Below, piece by piece: positions 15,884 through 23,870 of a stretch of 37,032 nt of DNA. The stretch is from the NCBI GenBank assembly GCA_025934105.1, contig JAICYS010000023.1, positions 1 to 37,032 on the forward strand. The letters are read 5' to 3'. A program made the position numbers and the translations under genes. A model generated the notes under the pieces. That model searched no databases. It had not been told where the DNA came from and saw only the letters and a program-made list of their open reading frames with translations. Each line of letters opens with the position of its first letter. Positions within the stretch are counted from its first letter, which is position 1. The stretch is from Myxococcota bacterium. GTDB lineage: Bacteria > Myxococcota_A > Polyangia > Fen-1088.

Positions 15884-16820
15884 CACTTGCGTGTACCACG
15901 TCGACGGCTATCCGGCCGGCAACGAGCGCCTGGGGCCGGCGGCGTCGCGGGAGGGGCGCGACCTGGGGCAGGACTTCGAGGGGCGCGACGGCTGGCGCAT
16001 GTACCACGGGCACGAGGTGCCGGGATTCCCGCCGCACCCGCACCGCGGCTTCGAGACGGTGACGGTCGTGCGGCGTGGCTTCATCGACCACACGGATTCA
16101 GCCGGCGCGGCGGCCCGCTACGGCGAAGGCGACGTGCAGTGGCTCACCGCCGGCGCCGGCGTCGTCCACGCCGAGATGTTCCCGCTGCTGGCGCGCGACG
16201 CGCCGAACCCGCTGGAGCTGTTCCAGATCTGGTTGAACCTGCCCCGCGCGAGCAAGCTGGCGCCGCCCGGGTTCGCGATGTTCTGGCGCGAGGCGATTCC
16301 GTCGGTGCGGGCCGGCGGCGCGACCATCACGCTGGTGGCCGGGCCGCTGGGCCAGGCGCGGCCGCCCGCGCCGCCGGCGGATTCCTGGGCGGCGAATCCC
16401 GCCGCGGAGGTGGCGATCTGGACGATCGCGCTGGACCCGGGCGCGCGCTGGACGGTGCCGGCCGCGTCGCCGGGGTTGAACCGGACGCTGTACTTCTTTC
16501 GCGGCGCCTCGGTGCGCGTCGACGGGCAGGAGCTGGCCGGCGCGCGCGAGATCGTCCTGCGCAGCGATCGCGACGCGCCGCTGGAGGCAGGCGGCGATCG
16601 CGTGGAGCTGCTGTTGTTGCAGGGCCGTCCCATCGCCGAGCCGGTGGTGGCGCACGGTCCCTTCGTGATGACCACGCGCGAGGAGGTGCAACAGGCGTTC
16701 GCCGATTACCAGCGGACGCGGTTCGGCGGCTGGCCCTGGCCGTCCGGCGAGCCGGTGCACCCGCGCGCCGAGGGGCGGTTCGCGCGCTACGTCGACGGGC
16801 GGATCGAGCGGCCGGTTTGA
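15819..16820 (+). CDS. Pirin family protein (cupin)
   Basis: 333 residues. Bicupin with the pirin metal-binding signature: H73 and H75 in PPHPHRGFETVTVV and H117, E119 in AGAGVVHAEMF. The N-terminal HVDGYPAGNERLGP and C-terminal HGPFVMTTREEVQQAFADYQRTRFGGWPW are characteristic. Bacterial pirins act as quercetinase-like dioxygenases or as regulators of central metabolism; which applies here is unknown. The conserved part begins near residue 19, inside the 5' end of the divergent DUF2156 gene, so the 65-base overlap of the two coding starts looks real. Two bases separate its stop from the next ATG. About 40 residues longer than many pirins. Confidence 0.92.
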   Translation: MADAISSVGPLGFPWPARDPFITCVYHVDGYPAGNERLGPAASREGRDLGQDFEGRDGWRMYHGHEVPGFPPHPHRGFETVTVVRRGFIDHTDSAGAAARYGEGDVQWLTAGAGVVHAEMFPLLARDAPNPLELFQIWLNLPRASKLAPPGFAMFWREAIPSVRAGGATITLVAGPLGQARPPAPPADSWAANPAAEVAIWTIALDPGARWTVPAASPGLNRTLYFFRGASVRVDGQELAGAREIVLRSDRDAPLEAGGDRVELLLLQGRPIAEPVVAHGPFVMTTREEVQQAFADYQRTRFGGWPWPSGEPVHPRAEGRFARYVDGRIERPV

Positions 16821-16822
16821 CG

Positions 16823-17515
16823 ATGGCTCGCACGAGCATCGCCGGATTTCACCAGGACGAAGTCGGCGACTGGGTCGCGGATCTGGCCTGCGGCCACCGC
16901 CAGCACATGCGCCACCGGCCACCCTGGCAGCTGCGCGCGTGGGTCACCGATCCCGAACAGCGCGCCGCGCGAATCGGCGCCGCCGTCGAGTGTCCGAGCT
17001 GCGACGCCGGCGCCACGGCGCGCGCGCGGGAGCTGATCGAGCGCCTGGGCCTGCGACCGCACCCCGAGCGCGGGTTCTACGCCGAGACGTACCGCGCCGG
17101 CCTGACCGTCGACGGGCTGCCGCACGGGGCGCCGCGCGCCGCCTCCACGGCCATCTACTTTCTGATCGCGCGCGAGGCGCCCAGCACCTACCTGCACCGA
17201 CTCCGGTCCGACGAGATCTTCCACTTCTACGAAGGCGGACCGCTGGACGTGCTGCTGCTTGGGCCCGGCGACGCGGCGGCGGTGCGGCGGCTGGGGACCG
17301 ATCTGGCCGCGGGCGAGCGCCCGCAGATCGTGATTGCCGCCGGCACCTGGTTCGCCGCGGAGCTGGCCGACGGCGCGGCGCACTGTCTGTTCGGGTGCAC
17401 CGTCGCGCCGGGGTTCGACTTCGCCGACTTCGAGCTGGCCGCCGGCCCCGAGCTGGCCGCGCGCTATCCGGCCCACGCCGCGCGCATCGGCCGCATGACC
17501 CGGCCGCCCGGCTGA
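16823..17515 (+). CDS. Fusion of DUF3565 and DUF985-type cupin
   Basis: 230 residues from ATG 16823. Residues 5-60 are a DUF3565 domain (GFHQDEVGDWVADLACGHRQHMRHRPPW) with a likely zinc set C23, H25, H28, C57, C60. Residues 67-225 are a DUF985 (cupin_5) domain: IERLGLRPHPERGFYAETYRA, a STAIYFLI strand, LRSDEIFHFYEGGPLDVLLL, GERPQIVIAAGTWFAAE and GCTVAPGFDFADFEL. DUF985 proteins are single-domain cupins of unknown reaction; DUF3565 proteins are usually free-standing. Co-transcribed with pirin (2-base gap). The function is unknown; the fusion suggests that the two domains work on the same partner. Confidence 0.88.
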   Translation: MARTSIAGFHQDEVGDWVADLACGHRQHMRHRPPWQLRAWVTDPEQRAARIGAAVECPSCDAGATARARELIERLGLRPHPERGFYAETYRAGLTVDGLPHGAPRAASTAIYFLIAREAPSTYLHRLRSDEIFHFYEGGPLDVLLLGPGDAAAVRRLGTDLAAGERPQIVIAAGTWFAAELADGAAHCLFGCTVAPGFDFADFELAAGPELAARYPAHAARIGRMTRPPG

Positions 17516-17525
17516 GCTGCCGTCG

Positions 17526-17548
17526 CCGGCAGCGGGGGCGGCTGCCGG
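17526..17548 (+). terminator. Strong hairpin after the pirin/cupin genes
   Basis: CCGGCAGC/GCTGCCGG with a 7-base loop begins 10 bases after the cupin stop. A second perfect 14-bp palindrome, GGCCCGATCGGGCC (17553-17566), follows, then CCTGAATTTT. A terminator is likely, with the T-run displaced by the second stem. Confidence 0.5.
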
Positions 17549-17643
17549 TCCCGGCCCGATCGGGCCCGCTCCTGAATTTTGCGCCGGCTCCGCCGTCGAC
17601 AATCCCGTTCGGCGCCTTAAGTTGGGCGGCCGAGGAGCCCCTG

Positions 17644-19227
17644 ATGCCCAACTACACCAACTCGCTCTGGTCCGAGGCCCTTCCCCCGACGACGTTCGCG
17701 CCTCTGGCCCGCAATCTGTCGGTCGACGTGGCCGTGGTGGGCGCCGGCATCACCGGCCTGACGGCGGCGCGGCTGTTACAGAGCACCGGCCGCAAGGTCG
17801 CGGTCCTCGAGGCGCGGCGGGTGGGCAAGGGCGAGACGGGCAAGACCACCGCGCACCTCACCCAGGCGCTGGACACGCGTTATCACCTGCTGATCTCGCG
17901 GTTCGGCACCGCCGGCGCGCGGCTGGCGGCCGAGGGGCAGCGGCTGGCGATCGATCAGATCGCCACCTTCACGCGCGATCTGCAGATCCCGTGCGACTTC
18001 CGCCGCGTGCCCGGGTACCTCTACGCCGACATGCGCGAGCAGCTCGCCGAGCTGGAAGAGGAGGCGCGTGCGGTCGAGAAGTTGGGCCTCGCGGCGGCGC
18101 TGACCGACGTGGTGCCGCTGCCATTCCCGGTCCTGCGCGGCCTGCGCTTCGACAATCAGGCCACGTTTCATCCGCGCATCTACCTGAACGGCCTGCTGGA
18201 GGCGTTCACGCGCGACGGCGGTCTGGTCTTCGAGGAGACGCAGGTGGCCGGTGTCGAAGAGTCGGGCGGGGCCTGCCGGGTCAACACCGACCACGGCGTC
18301 GTGACCGCGCGTGACGCGATCGTGGCGGCCCACGTGCCGATCTCGAACCGGTTCCTGCTGCACGCCAAGCTGGCCGCCTATCGGACCTACGCGGTGGCGT
18401 TCGAGCAGCCGGCGGCCGGCGAGGACGCGCTGTTCTGGGACCTGGCCGAGCCCTACCACTACACGCGCCGGCAAACGGTGAACGGGAAGAACTACGTCAT
18501 CGTGGGCGGCGACGATCACAAAGTGGGCGAGGACGAGGACACCGCGGTTCCGTTCATCCATCTCGAGAACTACGTCCGCGGCAAGTTCGGCGTCGAGGTC
18601 GCGCCCACCGACTATCGCTGGTCGGGCCAGATCATCGTTCCCGTCGACGGGCTGCCGCTCATCGGCAGGAACTCGGCGTCGACGCACGTCCACGTCGCCA
18701 GCGGCTACTCGGGCAACGGGATGACCAACGGCACCCTGGCGGCCATGGTGATCGCCGATCAGATCGCGCTCGGGCAGAGCCGGTTCACGCACCTCTTCGA
18801 TCCGACGCGCATCAAGCCGCTGGCGTCGGCCAAATCGTTCATCAGCGAGAACGCCGATTTTCCCAAGCATCTGATCCAGGACCGGATGCCGCACCCTGGT
18901 CCGGAGGCGCTGGGCGCGATCCCGCCGGGCGAGGGGCAGGTGCTGTCGTTCCGCGGCCAGCGTCTGGCGGTCTACCGGAATGCCAACGGCGAGCTGAGCG
19001 CGCTGTCGCCGGCGTGCACCCACCTCGGCTGCCTGGTCCACTGGAACACGACCGAGAAGAGCTGGGACTGCCCGTGCCACGGCAGCCGGTTCGATCCGCA
19101 CGGGCGCGTGCTGAACGGGCCGGCCGTCACCGCGCTGGAGGCGCGCCCGATCCCGGACGTTCCGGAGACCGCCGAAGAACCGCGCGCGGCGGCGCTGCCG
19201 GGCGAGGGACACCCGACCTCGCCCTGA
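17644..19227 (+). CDS. FAD-dependent oxidoreductase with C-terminal Rieske domain
   Basis: 527 residues from ATG 17644, with GAGGAG 13 bases upstream. Residues about 20-400 are a DAO-type FAD enzyme: dinucleotide fold VAVVGAGITGLTAARLL followed by an acidic end of strand 2 (VLEAR), and near the end LPLIGRNSASTHVHVASGYSGNGMTNG. Residues about 420-510 are a Rieske [2Fe-2S] domain with C458-T-H460 and C476-P-C-H479 (CTHLGC, CPCHGSRF). This two-domain arrangement is known in bacterial YhfW-like proteins of unknown substrate. It probably passes electrons between the cluster and FAD in the cytoplasm. The frame is open further upstream, but the sequence there is a shadow of the cupin gene. Confidence 0.93.
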   Translation: MPNYTNSLWSEALPPTTFAPLARNLSVDVAVVGAGITGLTAARLLQSTGRKVAVLEARRVGKGETGKTTAHLTQALDTRYHLLISRFGTAGARLAAEGQRLAIDQIATFTRDLQIPCDFRRVPGYLYADMREQLAELEEEARAVEKLGLAAALTDVVPLPFPVLRGLRFDNQATFHPRIYLNGLLEAFTRDGGLVFEETQVAGVEESGGACRVNTDHGVVTARDAIVAAHVPISNRFLLHAKLAAYRTYAVAFEQPAAGEDALFWDLAEPYHYTRRQTVNGKNYVIVGGDDHKVGEDEDTAVPFIHLENYVRGKFGVEVAPTDYRWSGQIIVPVDGLPLIGRNSASTHVHVASGYSGNGMTNGTLAAMVIADQIALGQSRFTHLFDPTRIKPLASAKSFISENADFPKHLIQDRMPHPGPEALGAIPPGEGQVLSFRGQRLAVYRNANGELSALSPACTHLGCLVHWNTTEKSWDCPCHGSRFDPHGRVLNGPAVTALEARPIPDVPETAEEPRAAALPGEGHPTSP

Positions 19228-19340
19228 CGGGGCGGGCGCCGTTTCGGGCACGCCGATCGCGCGGACCGGCCGCCGGGGACGGCGGCGAGGGAGGGCAGCG
19301 GGGATGCTGCTTCGAAAACGTCCCCCCGAACGGCCGCGCC

Positions 19341-19361
19341 GTCGCCGCCCGGGTCGGCGAC
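19341..19361. terminator. Hairpin between convergent genes
   Basis: GTCGCCG/CGGCGAC with loop CCCGGGT lies between the Rieske oxidoreductase (ends 19227) and the CBS gene (ends 19388). Another stem, CCGCCG-GGGA-CGGCGG, is at 19270-19285. Probably a bidirectional terminator region; no T-tract. Confidence 0.4.
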
Positions 19362-19387
19362 GAAGAAGCGGCCGCGCCGCTCGCCGC

Positions 19388-19945
19388 TCACGGAAACTCG
19401 GTGTAGCCGTTGTTGCGGTGGCCGCCGGTGAACACCGTCTCGTCGTCGTGCGGCCGCTCGTCCTCGGCAGCCGGTGTCAAGAAGGGCGGCTGGTCGCGGG
19501 GCGCGCCGGCGCGCGGGCCCAGGGCGTCGCGCCAGAGGACCGCCTGCAGCGTGCGCAGCGCTTCGCGCTTGGGCGCGCGCTCGGCGATGTCGGCGATGCT
19601 GAGCACGCCCGCCAGGCGCCCGTCCGGATCGGTCAGCACGATGCGCGACCTCTGCTGCTCGGCCATCAGCTCCTCGGCCATTCCCAGATCGCCGTCGATG
19701 AAACAGGTCACGGCCGGATGGCTCATGATCGACGTGACCGGCGTGGTGGCCGGGTCGAGCCCGCGCGCGACGGCTTTCACGACCACGTCGCGGTCGGTCA
19801 GCACGCCCAGCACCTTGGCGTCCCCGTCGCAGATCGGCACGAAGCCGATCCCCGTCTCGGCCATCAGCCGGGCCGCATCGGCCATCGTGGCGTTTTCGGG
19901 AAGGCTCTCCGTGTTCTCCGTGGCGACAACATCCCTGCACCGCAT
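19388..19945 (-). CDS. CBS-domain-pair protein
   Basis: 185 residues; the start at ATG 19945 is supported by AAGGAGGTG just upstream. Two CBS domains: residues about 1-60 (MRCRDVVATENTESLPENATMADAARLMAETGIGFVPI... GVLTDRDVVVKAVARG) and about 68-125 (VTSIMSHPAVTC... GVLSIADIAE). Such free-standing pairs bind adenine nucleotides and act as regulators of partners. The C-terminal 60 residues are polar and probably disordered, ending in NNGYTEFP. Divergent from the small basic protein operon, with a 16-bp palindrome between. Confidence 0.92.
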   Translation of the reverse strand: MRCRDVVATENTESLPENATMADAARLMAETGIGFVPICDGDAKVLGVLTDRDVVVKAVARGLDPATTPVTSIMSHPAVTCFIDGDLGMAEELMAEQQRSRIVLTDPDGRLAGVLSIADIAERAPKREALRTLQAVLWRDALGPRAGAPRDQPPFLTPAAEDERPHDDETVFTGGHRNNGYTEFP

Positions 19946-19981
19946 GAGGCACCTCCTTCCTTAGGGATAACCATCCAGGGC

Positions 19982-19997
19982 AGCTCCTGCAGGAGCT
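19982..19997. promoter_or_regulatory. 16-bp perfect palindrome in divergent promoter region
   Basis: AGCTCCTGCAGGAGCT is a perfect palindrome without spacer, 37 bases from the CBS start and 57 from the GTG at 20054. It is a candidate operator for either gene; no sigma-70 boxes could be placed with confidence around it. Confidence 0.4.
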
Positions 19998-20053
19998 CCG
20001 GCGCTTGCCATCGACGCGGGCGGCCGCACCTTCGCAAGGCGAGGAGGTCCCGG

Positions 20054-20338
20054 GTGGCAACCAAGGCTGAGCGGGCGCGAAGTGAAAGGGAACGGTCGGG
20101 CCCGAAGCGGGCAGCGAAGCCCAAGAAGCGCACCCAGCCACGGCCGGGCCCGCACAACGCGGCGGCGCGCGTGGCGAAGAACGCCTCCTATCAGGAAGAG
20201 GACCGGCCCGAAAAGACGCGCCCCTCGCGCAAGTCGTCCCGGCGCGGCGCGGGCCACGTCAAGCACGGCTCCAGCCTGAAGCGCCGCGTGGCCGCTCGGA
20301 TGAGCATGCCTCAGGCGGGCCGGCCGTCGGGCACATGA
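20054..20338 (+). CDS. Small basic hypothetical protein
   Basis: 94 residues from GTG 20054, chosen because GAGGAGG lies seven bases upstream and because earlier codons overlap the palindromic promoter. Very rich in Arg and Lys (about a third), with Ala, Ser and Pro; no hydrophobic core, so probably disordered and nucleic-acid- or envelope-binding. A central segment AARVAKNASYQEEDRPEKTR and a tail GAGHVKHGSSLKRRVAARM are the least biased parts. The stop overlaps the ATG of the VKOR-like gene (ATGA at 20335-20338), which supports translation. Family not recognised. Confidence 0.65.
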   Translation: MATKAERARSERERSGPKRAAKPKKRTQPRPGPHNAAARVAKNASYQEEDRPEKTRPSRKSSRRGAGHVKHGSSLKRRVAARMSMPQAGRPSGT

Positions 20339-20775
20339 CGCGACGGCGGCGCCGACGGGCGGTGATGGCGCTGGCGATCTTCGCGGCGGCCGACGCGATC
20401 GTCGTGGCGCTGCGGCAGACCGGGGTCATCCGCCGGTTGCCGGAGCCGCCCGGACGGATCTGGGACACGAACCGGGTGGTCACCGCGCCGGTGGCTTACG
20501 CGGTGGGCGTGCCCGACGCGCCGATCGCCACCCTGGCCTACCTGGCCCTGGTCGGCTTCGCGGCGCGGCTGGGTGGCCGTTCGCCGCGGCGGCGTCCCCG
20601 GAGCGCGCTGGGGTTGGCGGCTGGCGCGGGGGGCGTGGCGGCCGGCGCGGCGTTCTATCTGTGGCACATGCTCGCGCGCGAAAAGAGACTCTGCCCGTAC
20701 TGCCTGGGGACGGCCGCCGCCAGCTTCGCGATGCTGCCGCTGGCGTTGCCGGAAATGCGCGAGCTCTTCGCCTGA
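20335..20775 (+). CDS. VKOR-like membrane protein (vitamin K epoxide reductase family)
   Basis: 146 residues with four hydrophobic helices (about 8-27, 50-75, 90-108, 123-140). C120-P-Y-C123 at the start of the last helix is the VKOR active-site CxxC, and WDTNRVVTAPVAYAVGVPDAP matches the loop plus second helix of the family. The Cys pair normally found in the loop before helix 2 is missing, so electron relay to a partner by the usual route seems impossible. VKOR homologues reoxidise disulfide-forming proteins in the membrane using quinone; whether this one does is open. Translationally coupled to the basic protein (ATGA overlap). Confidence 0.75.
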   Translation: MTRRRRRRAVMALAIFAAADAIVVALRQTGVIRRLPEPPGRIWDTNRVVTAPVAYAVGVPDAPIATLAYLALVGFAARLGGRSPRRRPRSALGLAAGAGGVAAGAAFYLWHMLAREKRLCPYCLGTAAASFAMLPLALPEMRELFA

Positions 20776-20783
20776 TCGGGCGG

Positions 20784-21875
20784 ATGCGCGCCACCTGGAT
20801 CGAGGACGACGCCGGGCTGCGCGCCATCGTGCCGCGCTGGACGGCGTTGTGCGACCGCTCGCGCGACTGCGCGCCGTTCGCGCGCCCGGAATGGTTGCTG
20901 CCCTGGCGGGATATCTTCGGCGCCGGCTGCCCGCTGCGGGTGCTGGCCGTCGAGGAGGCGGGCGAGCTGCGCGCGCTCTTGCCCTGGATCGAGGCGACGA
21001 GCGAGCTCGGGAGGTCGCTGGCGTTGATGGGCGGCGAGCTCAGCGATCACCACGACGCCCCGGTGGACGAGGGGGCCGGCCAGACGGACGGATTGGCCGC
21101 GGCGATCGCGCGCGCCCTCGGCGACGGGGACTGGCGCCGCGTGACCTTCGATCGCCTGCGCGAGGACGGGTGGCTGCGCGGGCTGGCGCGCCGGCTCGGC
21201 GGCGACACGCGCGCCGACGAGGTCGTCGACGAGCCGCCCTGTCCGACGCTGGTCGCCCCGCCGCAGGCGCAGACCCTGGCCGACCTGCTGCCCGACGGAT
21301 TCGCTCATCGCCTGGGTCGGGCCACCCGCAAGGCCCAGCGAAGCGGCGGGCTGGCGGTGCGGCTGGCCGCCTCGGCCGAGGAGGCGCTGTTCCTGTTCCA
21401 AGCGCTGAGCGCGTTTCACGCCGCCCGCTGGCAGGCGCGCGGCGAGCCGGGCGTGCTGGCCCACCCGGACGTCCAGCGTTTTCATGCGCGAGTCATCCCG
21501 GGCCTGCAGCGCGCCGGGGTGCTGCGCATGTTCGCGCTGGAGGTGGGCGGCGCGCTGGCCGGCGTGGTCTACGGCTTTTCGGCGCACGGCCGGTTCTCGT
21601 TTTACCTGGGCGGGTTCGACCTGGCCCGCGACAGCGCCAGCCCGGGGGTCCTCGCCATCGCCGGCGCCATCGCGCACGAGCTGCGGGCCGGCGTGCGCGT
21701 GTTCGATTTTCTGCGCGGACGCGAGGCATACAAGTACCGCTTCGGGGCGCGCGACGCCGCGTGCTACACGGTGCGCGTCGAGCGCGCCCGCGAACCGCGC
21801 GGCGTGGCGCCGCCGCCGCCGCCGGGAGACGACGCTCAGAGCGGGGCGGGCGCTTCCAGCTCGTCGCGCGTGTGA
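20784..21875 (+). CDS. FemAB/CelD-like GNAT acyltransferase (BioF2-like)
   Basis: 363 residues from ATG 20784, eight bases after the VKOR-like stop; upstream in-frame codons are a shadow of that gene. The double GNAT fold of the FemAB/CelD group is recognisable: LADLLPDGFAHRLGRATRKAQR, an ALSAFHAARW helix, LRMFALEVGGALAGVVYGF, SFYLGGFDLARDSASPGV and the terminal FDFLRGREAYKYRFGA, which is typical of CelD-like proteins involved in exopolysaccharide and envelope modification. The acyl donor and acceptor are unknown. The last residues are a low-complexity Pro and Ser tail. It overlaps the convergent hemerythrin gene by 40 bases. Confidence 0.85.
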   Translation: MRATWIEDDAGLRAIVPRWTALCDRSRDCAPFARPEWLLPWRDIFGAGCPLRVLAVEEAGELRALLPWIEATSELGRSLALMGGELSDHHDAPVDEGAGQTDGLAAAIARALGDGDWRRVTFDRLREDGWLRGLARRLGGDTRADEVVDEPPCPTLVAPPQAQTLADLLPDGFAHRLGRATRKAQRSGGLAVRLAASAEEALFLFQALSAFHAARWQARGEPGVLAHPDVQRFHARVIPGLQRAGVLRMFALEVGGALAGVVYGFSAHGRFSFYLGGFDLARDSASPGVLAIAGAIAHELRAGVRVFDFLRGREAYKYRFGARDAACYTVRVERAREPRGVAPPPPPGDDAQSGAGASSSSRV

Positions 21876-22669
21876 AGGCGCGGGTTGCCCTCGTTCCGGA
21901 GCTGCGCCTCGAGCTGCATCATCTGCTCGGCCAGCTCGCGCAGCTCGCCGCCGTCGAACAGCCTTCGCACCTTCGGGAAAAGCTCGAGCTCTTCTTCGAT
22001 GACGTGCTCCTCGGTCAAGCCGGCCAGCTCCTCCAGCTCCTGCGCCACCTCGCGGCTGCGCGCGTTCTCGAGGATGGTGGCCAGCACGCGCTTGACCTGC
22101 AGGTGGTCGTCGACGGCTTGCTCCAAGAACGCCTCGGTCTGGCGCTGCTCGACCGCCGGATAGAAGATCTGCTCTTCGATGCTGGCGTGGATGGCCAGCA
22201 TGTCGCCCACCTCGACCAGCAGCTGGTTGAACTCGCGGTCGCGCGGGGTGAGGCCGGCCAGTTGCTCGAACAGATCCTCGACTCGACGGTGCTGCGTCTC
22301 CAGCAGCTCCAGAGCGTCGGGCGATTGCGTCGCGGCGCTGCGCTGGCGCGCGCCGGCCTTCGCGCCGCTGCCCGCGCGCCCGCCCGGCAGCTTGGGGTTG
22401 TCGCGCGACACCAGCTTGTTGAAGCGGCTCTCTTTTCCGTTGCGGGTCCGATCCTGGTAGATGAACGCGAGCTGGTTCTTGTCGAACCAGCGGAAGAACT
22501 CGTCCCAGCCGATGCTCTCCAGCGACTGCTGGCCAGAGAAGCCCGGGAAATCGATGCGCAGAATGCCGGGGTCGCCGCCGGTGCCGGTCCGCTTCACTCG
22601 CGCCGGACACCCGCCGCGCGCCTCCACCCACTTTCGAATCGCCCCGTGGTCGGTCGTGGTGTTCGCCAT
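21836..22669 (-). CDS. Hemerythrin-like protein with N-terminal accessory domain
   Basis: 277 residues; ATG 22669 is preceded by AGGAGG. Residues 1-90 form a small domain (TTDHGAIRKWVEARGG, GILRIDFPGF, WDEFFRWFDKNQLAFIYQ) found in conserved hypotheticals. Residues about 118-270 are an HHE hemerythrin four-helix bundle with likely di-iron ligands H127, H161, E165, H189, H222 and E226 (TQHRR, AIHASIEEQ, DDHLQ, EEHVIEEE). It probably binds oxygen or nitric oxide or senses redox state in the cytoplasm. A Gly/Ala/Arg linker (95-112) joins the halves. It lies 21 bases downstream of the methyltransferase gene on the same strand, so likely in one operon. Confidence 0.88.
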   Translation of the reverse strand: MANTTTDHGAIRKWVEARGGCPARVKRTGTGGDPGILRIDFPGFSGQQSLESIGWDEFFRWFDKNQLAFIYQDRTRNGKESRFNKLVSRDNPKLPGGRAGSGAKAGARQRSAATQSPDALELLETQHRRVEDLFEQLAGLTPRDREFNQLLVEVGDMLAIHASIEEQIFYPAVEQRQTEAFLEQAVDDHLQVKRVLATILENARSREVAQELEELAGLTEEHVIEEELELFPKVRRLFDGGELRELAEQMMQLEAQLRNEGNPRLHTRDELEAPAPL

Positions 22670-22690
22670 GATTTCCTCCTGGCCACAAAC

Positions 22691-23461
22691 CTAAGCGCGA
22701 AAGTCGAACTGCCGAGAGACCCGGCGGGCCACCCAAAAGGTCGAGCCGGGCTCGCCGTCCGGTGTCGGCGACCAGGGTGCGGCGGCGAGCGGTCGCAAGC
22801 CGGCACCGTTCAGCGCCGCGGTAATCTCGCCGTCGGTGAAGAGACGCTGGCGCACCAGGACCTCGACCGTGGTGGCGGCGCGGCTGACCGCGATGTTTGC
22901 CTGGGCTTGCCTGCGGGACGGGTCGTAGCGTGCGTCGCTGCGCATCCGCCAGCCGGCCCCTTGGTAGTCGTGTCTGCCGGTCCACCAGCGCGCGTAGCCG
23001 GAGTGGTTGTTGACGTCGAAGGCCAGCACGCCCCCCGGCCGCAGCGCCGCACCCAGGCTGGCCAGCGCCCGGCCGAGGTCCGCGGCGTCGGGCAGGTGGT
23101 TGAGCGTGTTGAAGAAGCAGCCGGCGGCGTCGAAAGGCGCGTCGGGGATCGGCGCGCCCAGCGGCGTTAGATGCCAGCCGATCCGGCCCGCCCCAGGCTT
23201 GCGGGCGGCCTGGGCCAGCATGGCGGCGGAGGCGTCGGCGCCGGCGAGACGCCAGGTCGGCCGCCGCGCCGCCAGGCCCAGCAGCAGCGTGCCGGTCCCG
23301 CATCCCGCCTCGACGAACGAGGCGACGGGCGGATCGGCGCCGTCCAGCAGCGGCAGGAGGCGCTCGATCACCGCGCCCGAAAATTCGCCGTATCGCGCTT
23401 GCCAGTCGTCGTAGACCAGCGCCAGCGCGGCGTAAGGGTCGTCTTCAGAAGGCGCGGGCAC
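22691..23461 (-). CDS. SAM-dependent methyltransferase (class I)
   Basis: 256 residues, GTG start at 23461. Rossmann-type methyltransferase: motif I VEAGCGTGTLLLGLA (about 50-64), acidic end of strand 2 AGADAS, post-I GAPFDAAGCFFNTLNHL, and GGVLAFDVNNHSG. Similar to cytoplasmic small-molecule methyltransferases with a beta-sheet C-terminus (residues 165-250). The substrate cannot be told. First gene of a likely two-gene operon with the hemerythrin-like protein. Confidence 0.88.
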   Translation of the reverse strand: MPAPSEDDPYAALALVYDDWQARYGEFSGAVIERLLPLLDGADPPVASFVEAGCGTGTLLLGLAARRPTWRLAGADASAAMLAQAARKPGAGRIGWHLTPLGAPIPDAPFDAAGCFFNTLNHLPDAADLGRALASLGAALRPGGVLAFDVNNHSGYARWWTGRHDYQGAGWRMRSDARYDPSRRQAQANIAVSRAATTVEVLVRQRLFTDGEITAALNGAGLRPLAAAPWSPTPDGEPGSTFWVARRVSRQFDFRA

Positions 23462-23870
23462 CGCGAATCAGGGTTGCGCCCCCACGGCGGGACGCAATCG
23501 GGGTCACCCCTCAACTGATCTGCGCGTTGGCGGCCGCCGGCGCACGCGCGGGCCCGGCTGCGCGCAGGGCGCGTGGCTGCCGGAACAGGTTCGCCGCATG
23601 ATCGCCGAGAGCAATCGGTTGCCAGGCGCCGCGCGCCTCCGGGCGTGCCGGCCAGCGGCCTGCGGTCGGCCCACTTGCCGAAGTTTCAGCAGCAGCGGGT
23701 GATGGCCGGTCCCGGCGGGCCCGACCGGCAGCGTCCGTGAACGCCTGGCCCGCCGCCGCCCGCCGCACCCGCGTCGGTCAAAGGCCGCTCGCTCTTTAGT
23801 CGTCGCGGCACCGGCCGATACGATCGAGGCGGCCAGTCCGGCAACGGCCGTCGAAAAGGGGACGGCGACA
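23462..23870. other. Gene-free stretch of 409 bases
   Basis: The open frames here are Arg/Ala/Pro-rich and look non-coding. A 7-bp-stem hairpin (GCCGGTC/GACCGGC, 23705-23729) is present, and AAGGGG before ATG 23871 is the ribosome-binding site of the next gene. I see no convincing promoter boxes. Confidence 0.5.

Noticed and set aside
14699-16822. Plus-strand frame upstream of and continuous with the DUF3565-cupin gene
   Set aside because: Overlaps DUF2156 and pirin in another frame and has no protein-like composition; ATG 16823 is the start.
20655-23303. Long minus-strand frame
   Set aside because: Opposite or out of frame with VKOR-like, FemAB-like, hemerythrin and methyltransferase genes, all better supported.
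23511-23768. 85-residue minus-strand frame in the gene-free stretch
   Set aside because: Ala/Arg/Pro-biased with no initiation signal or domain.
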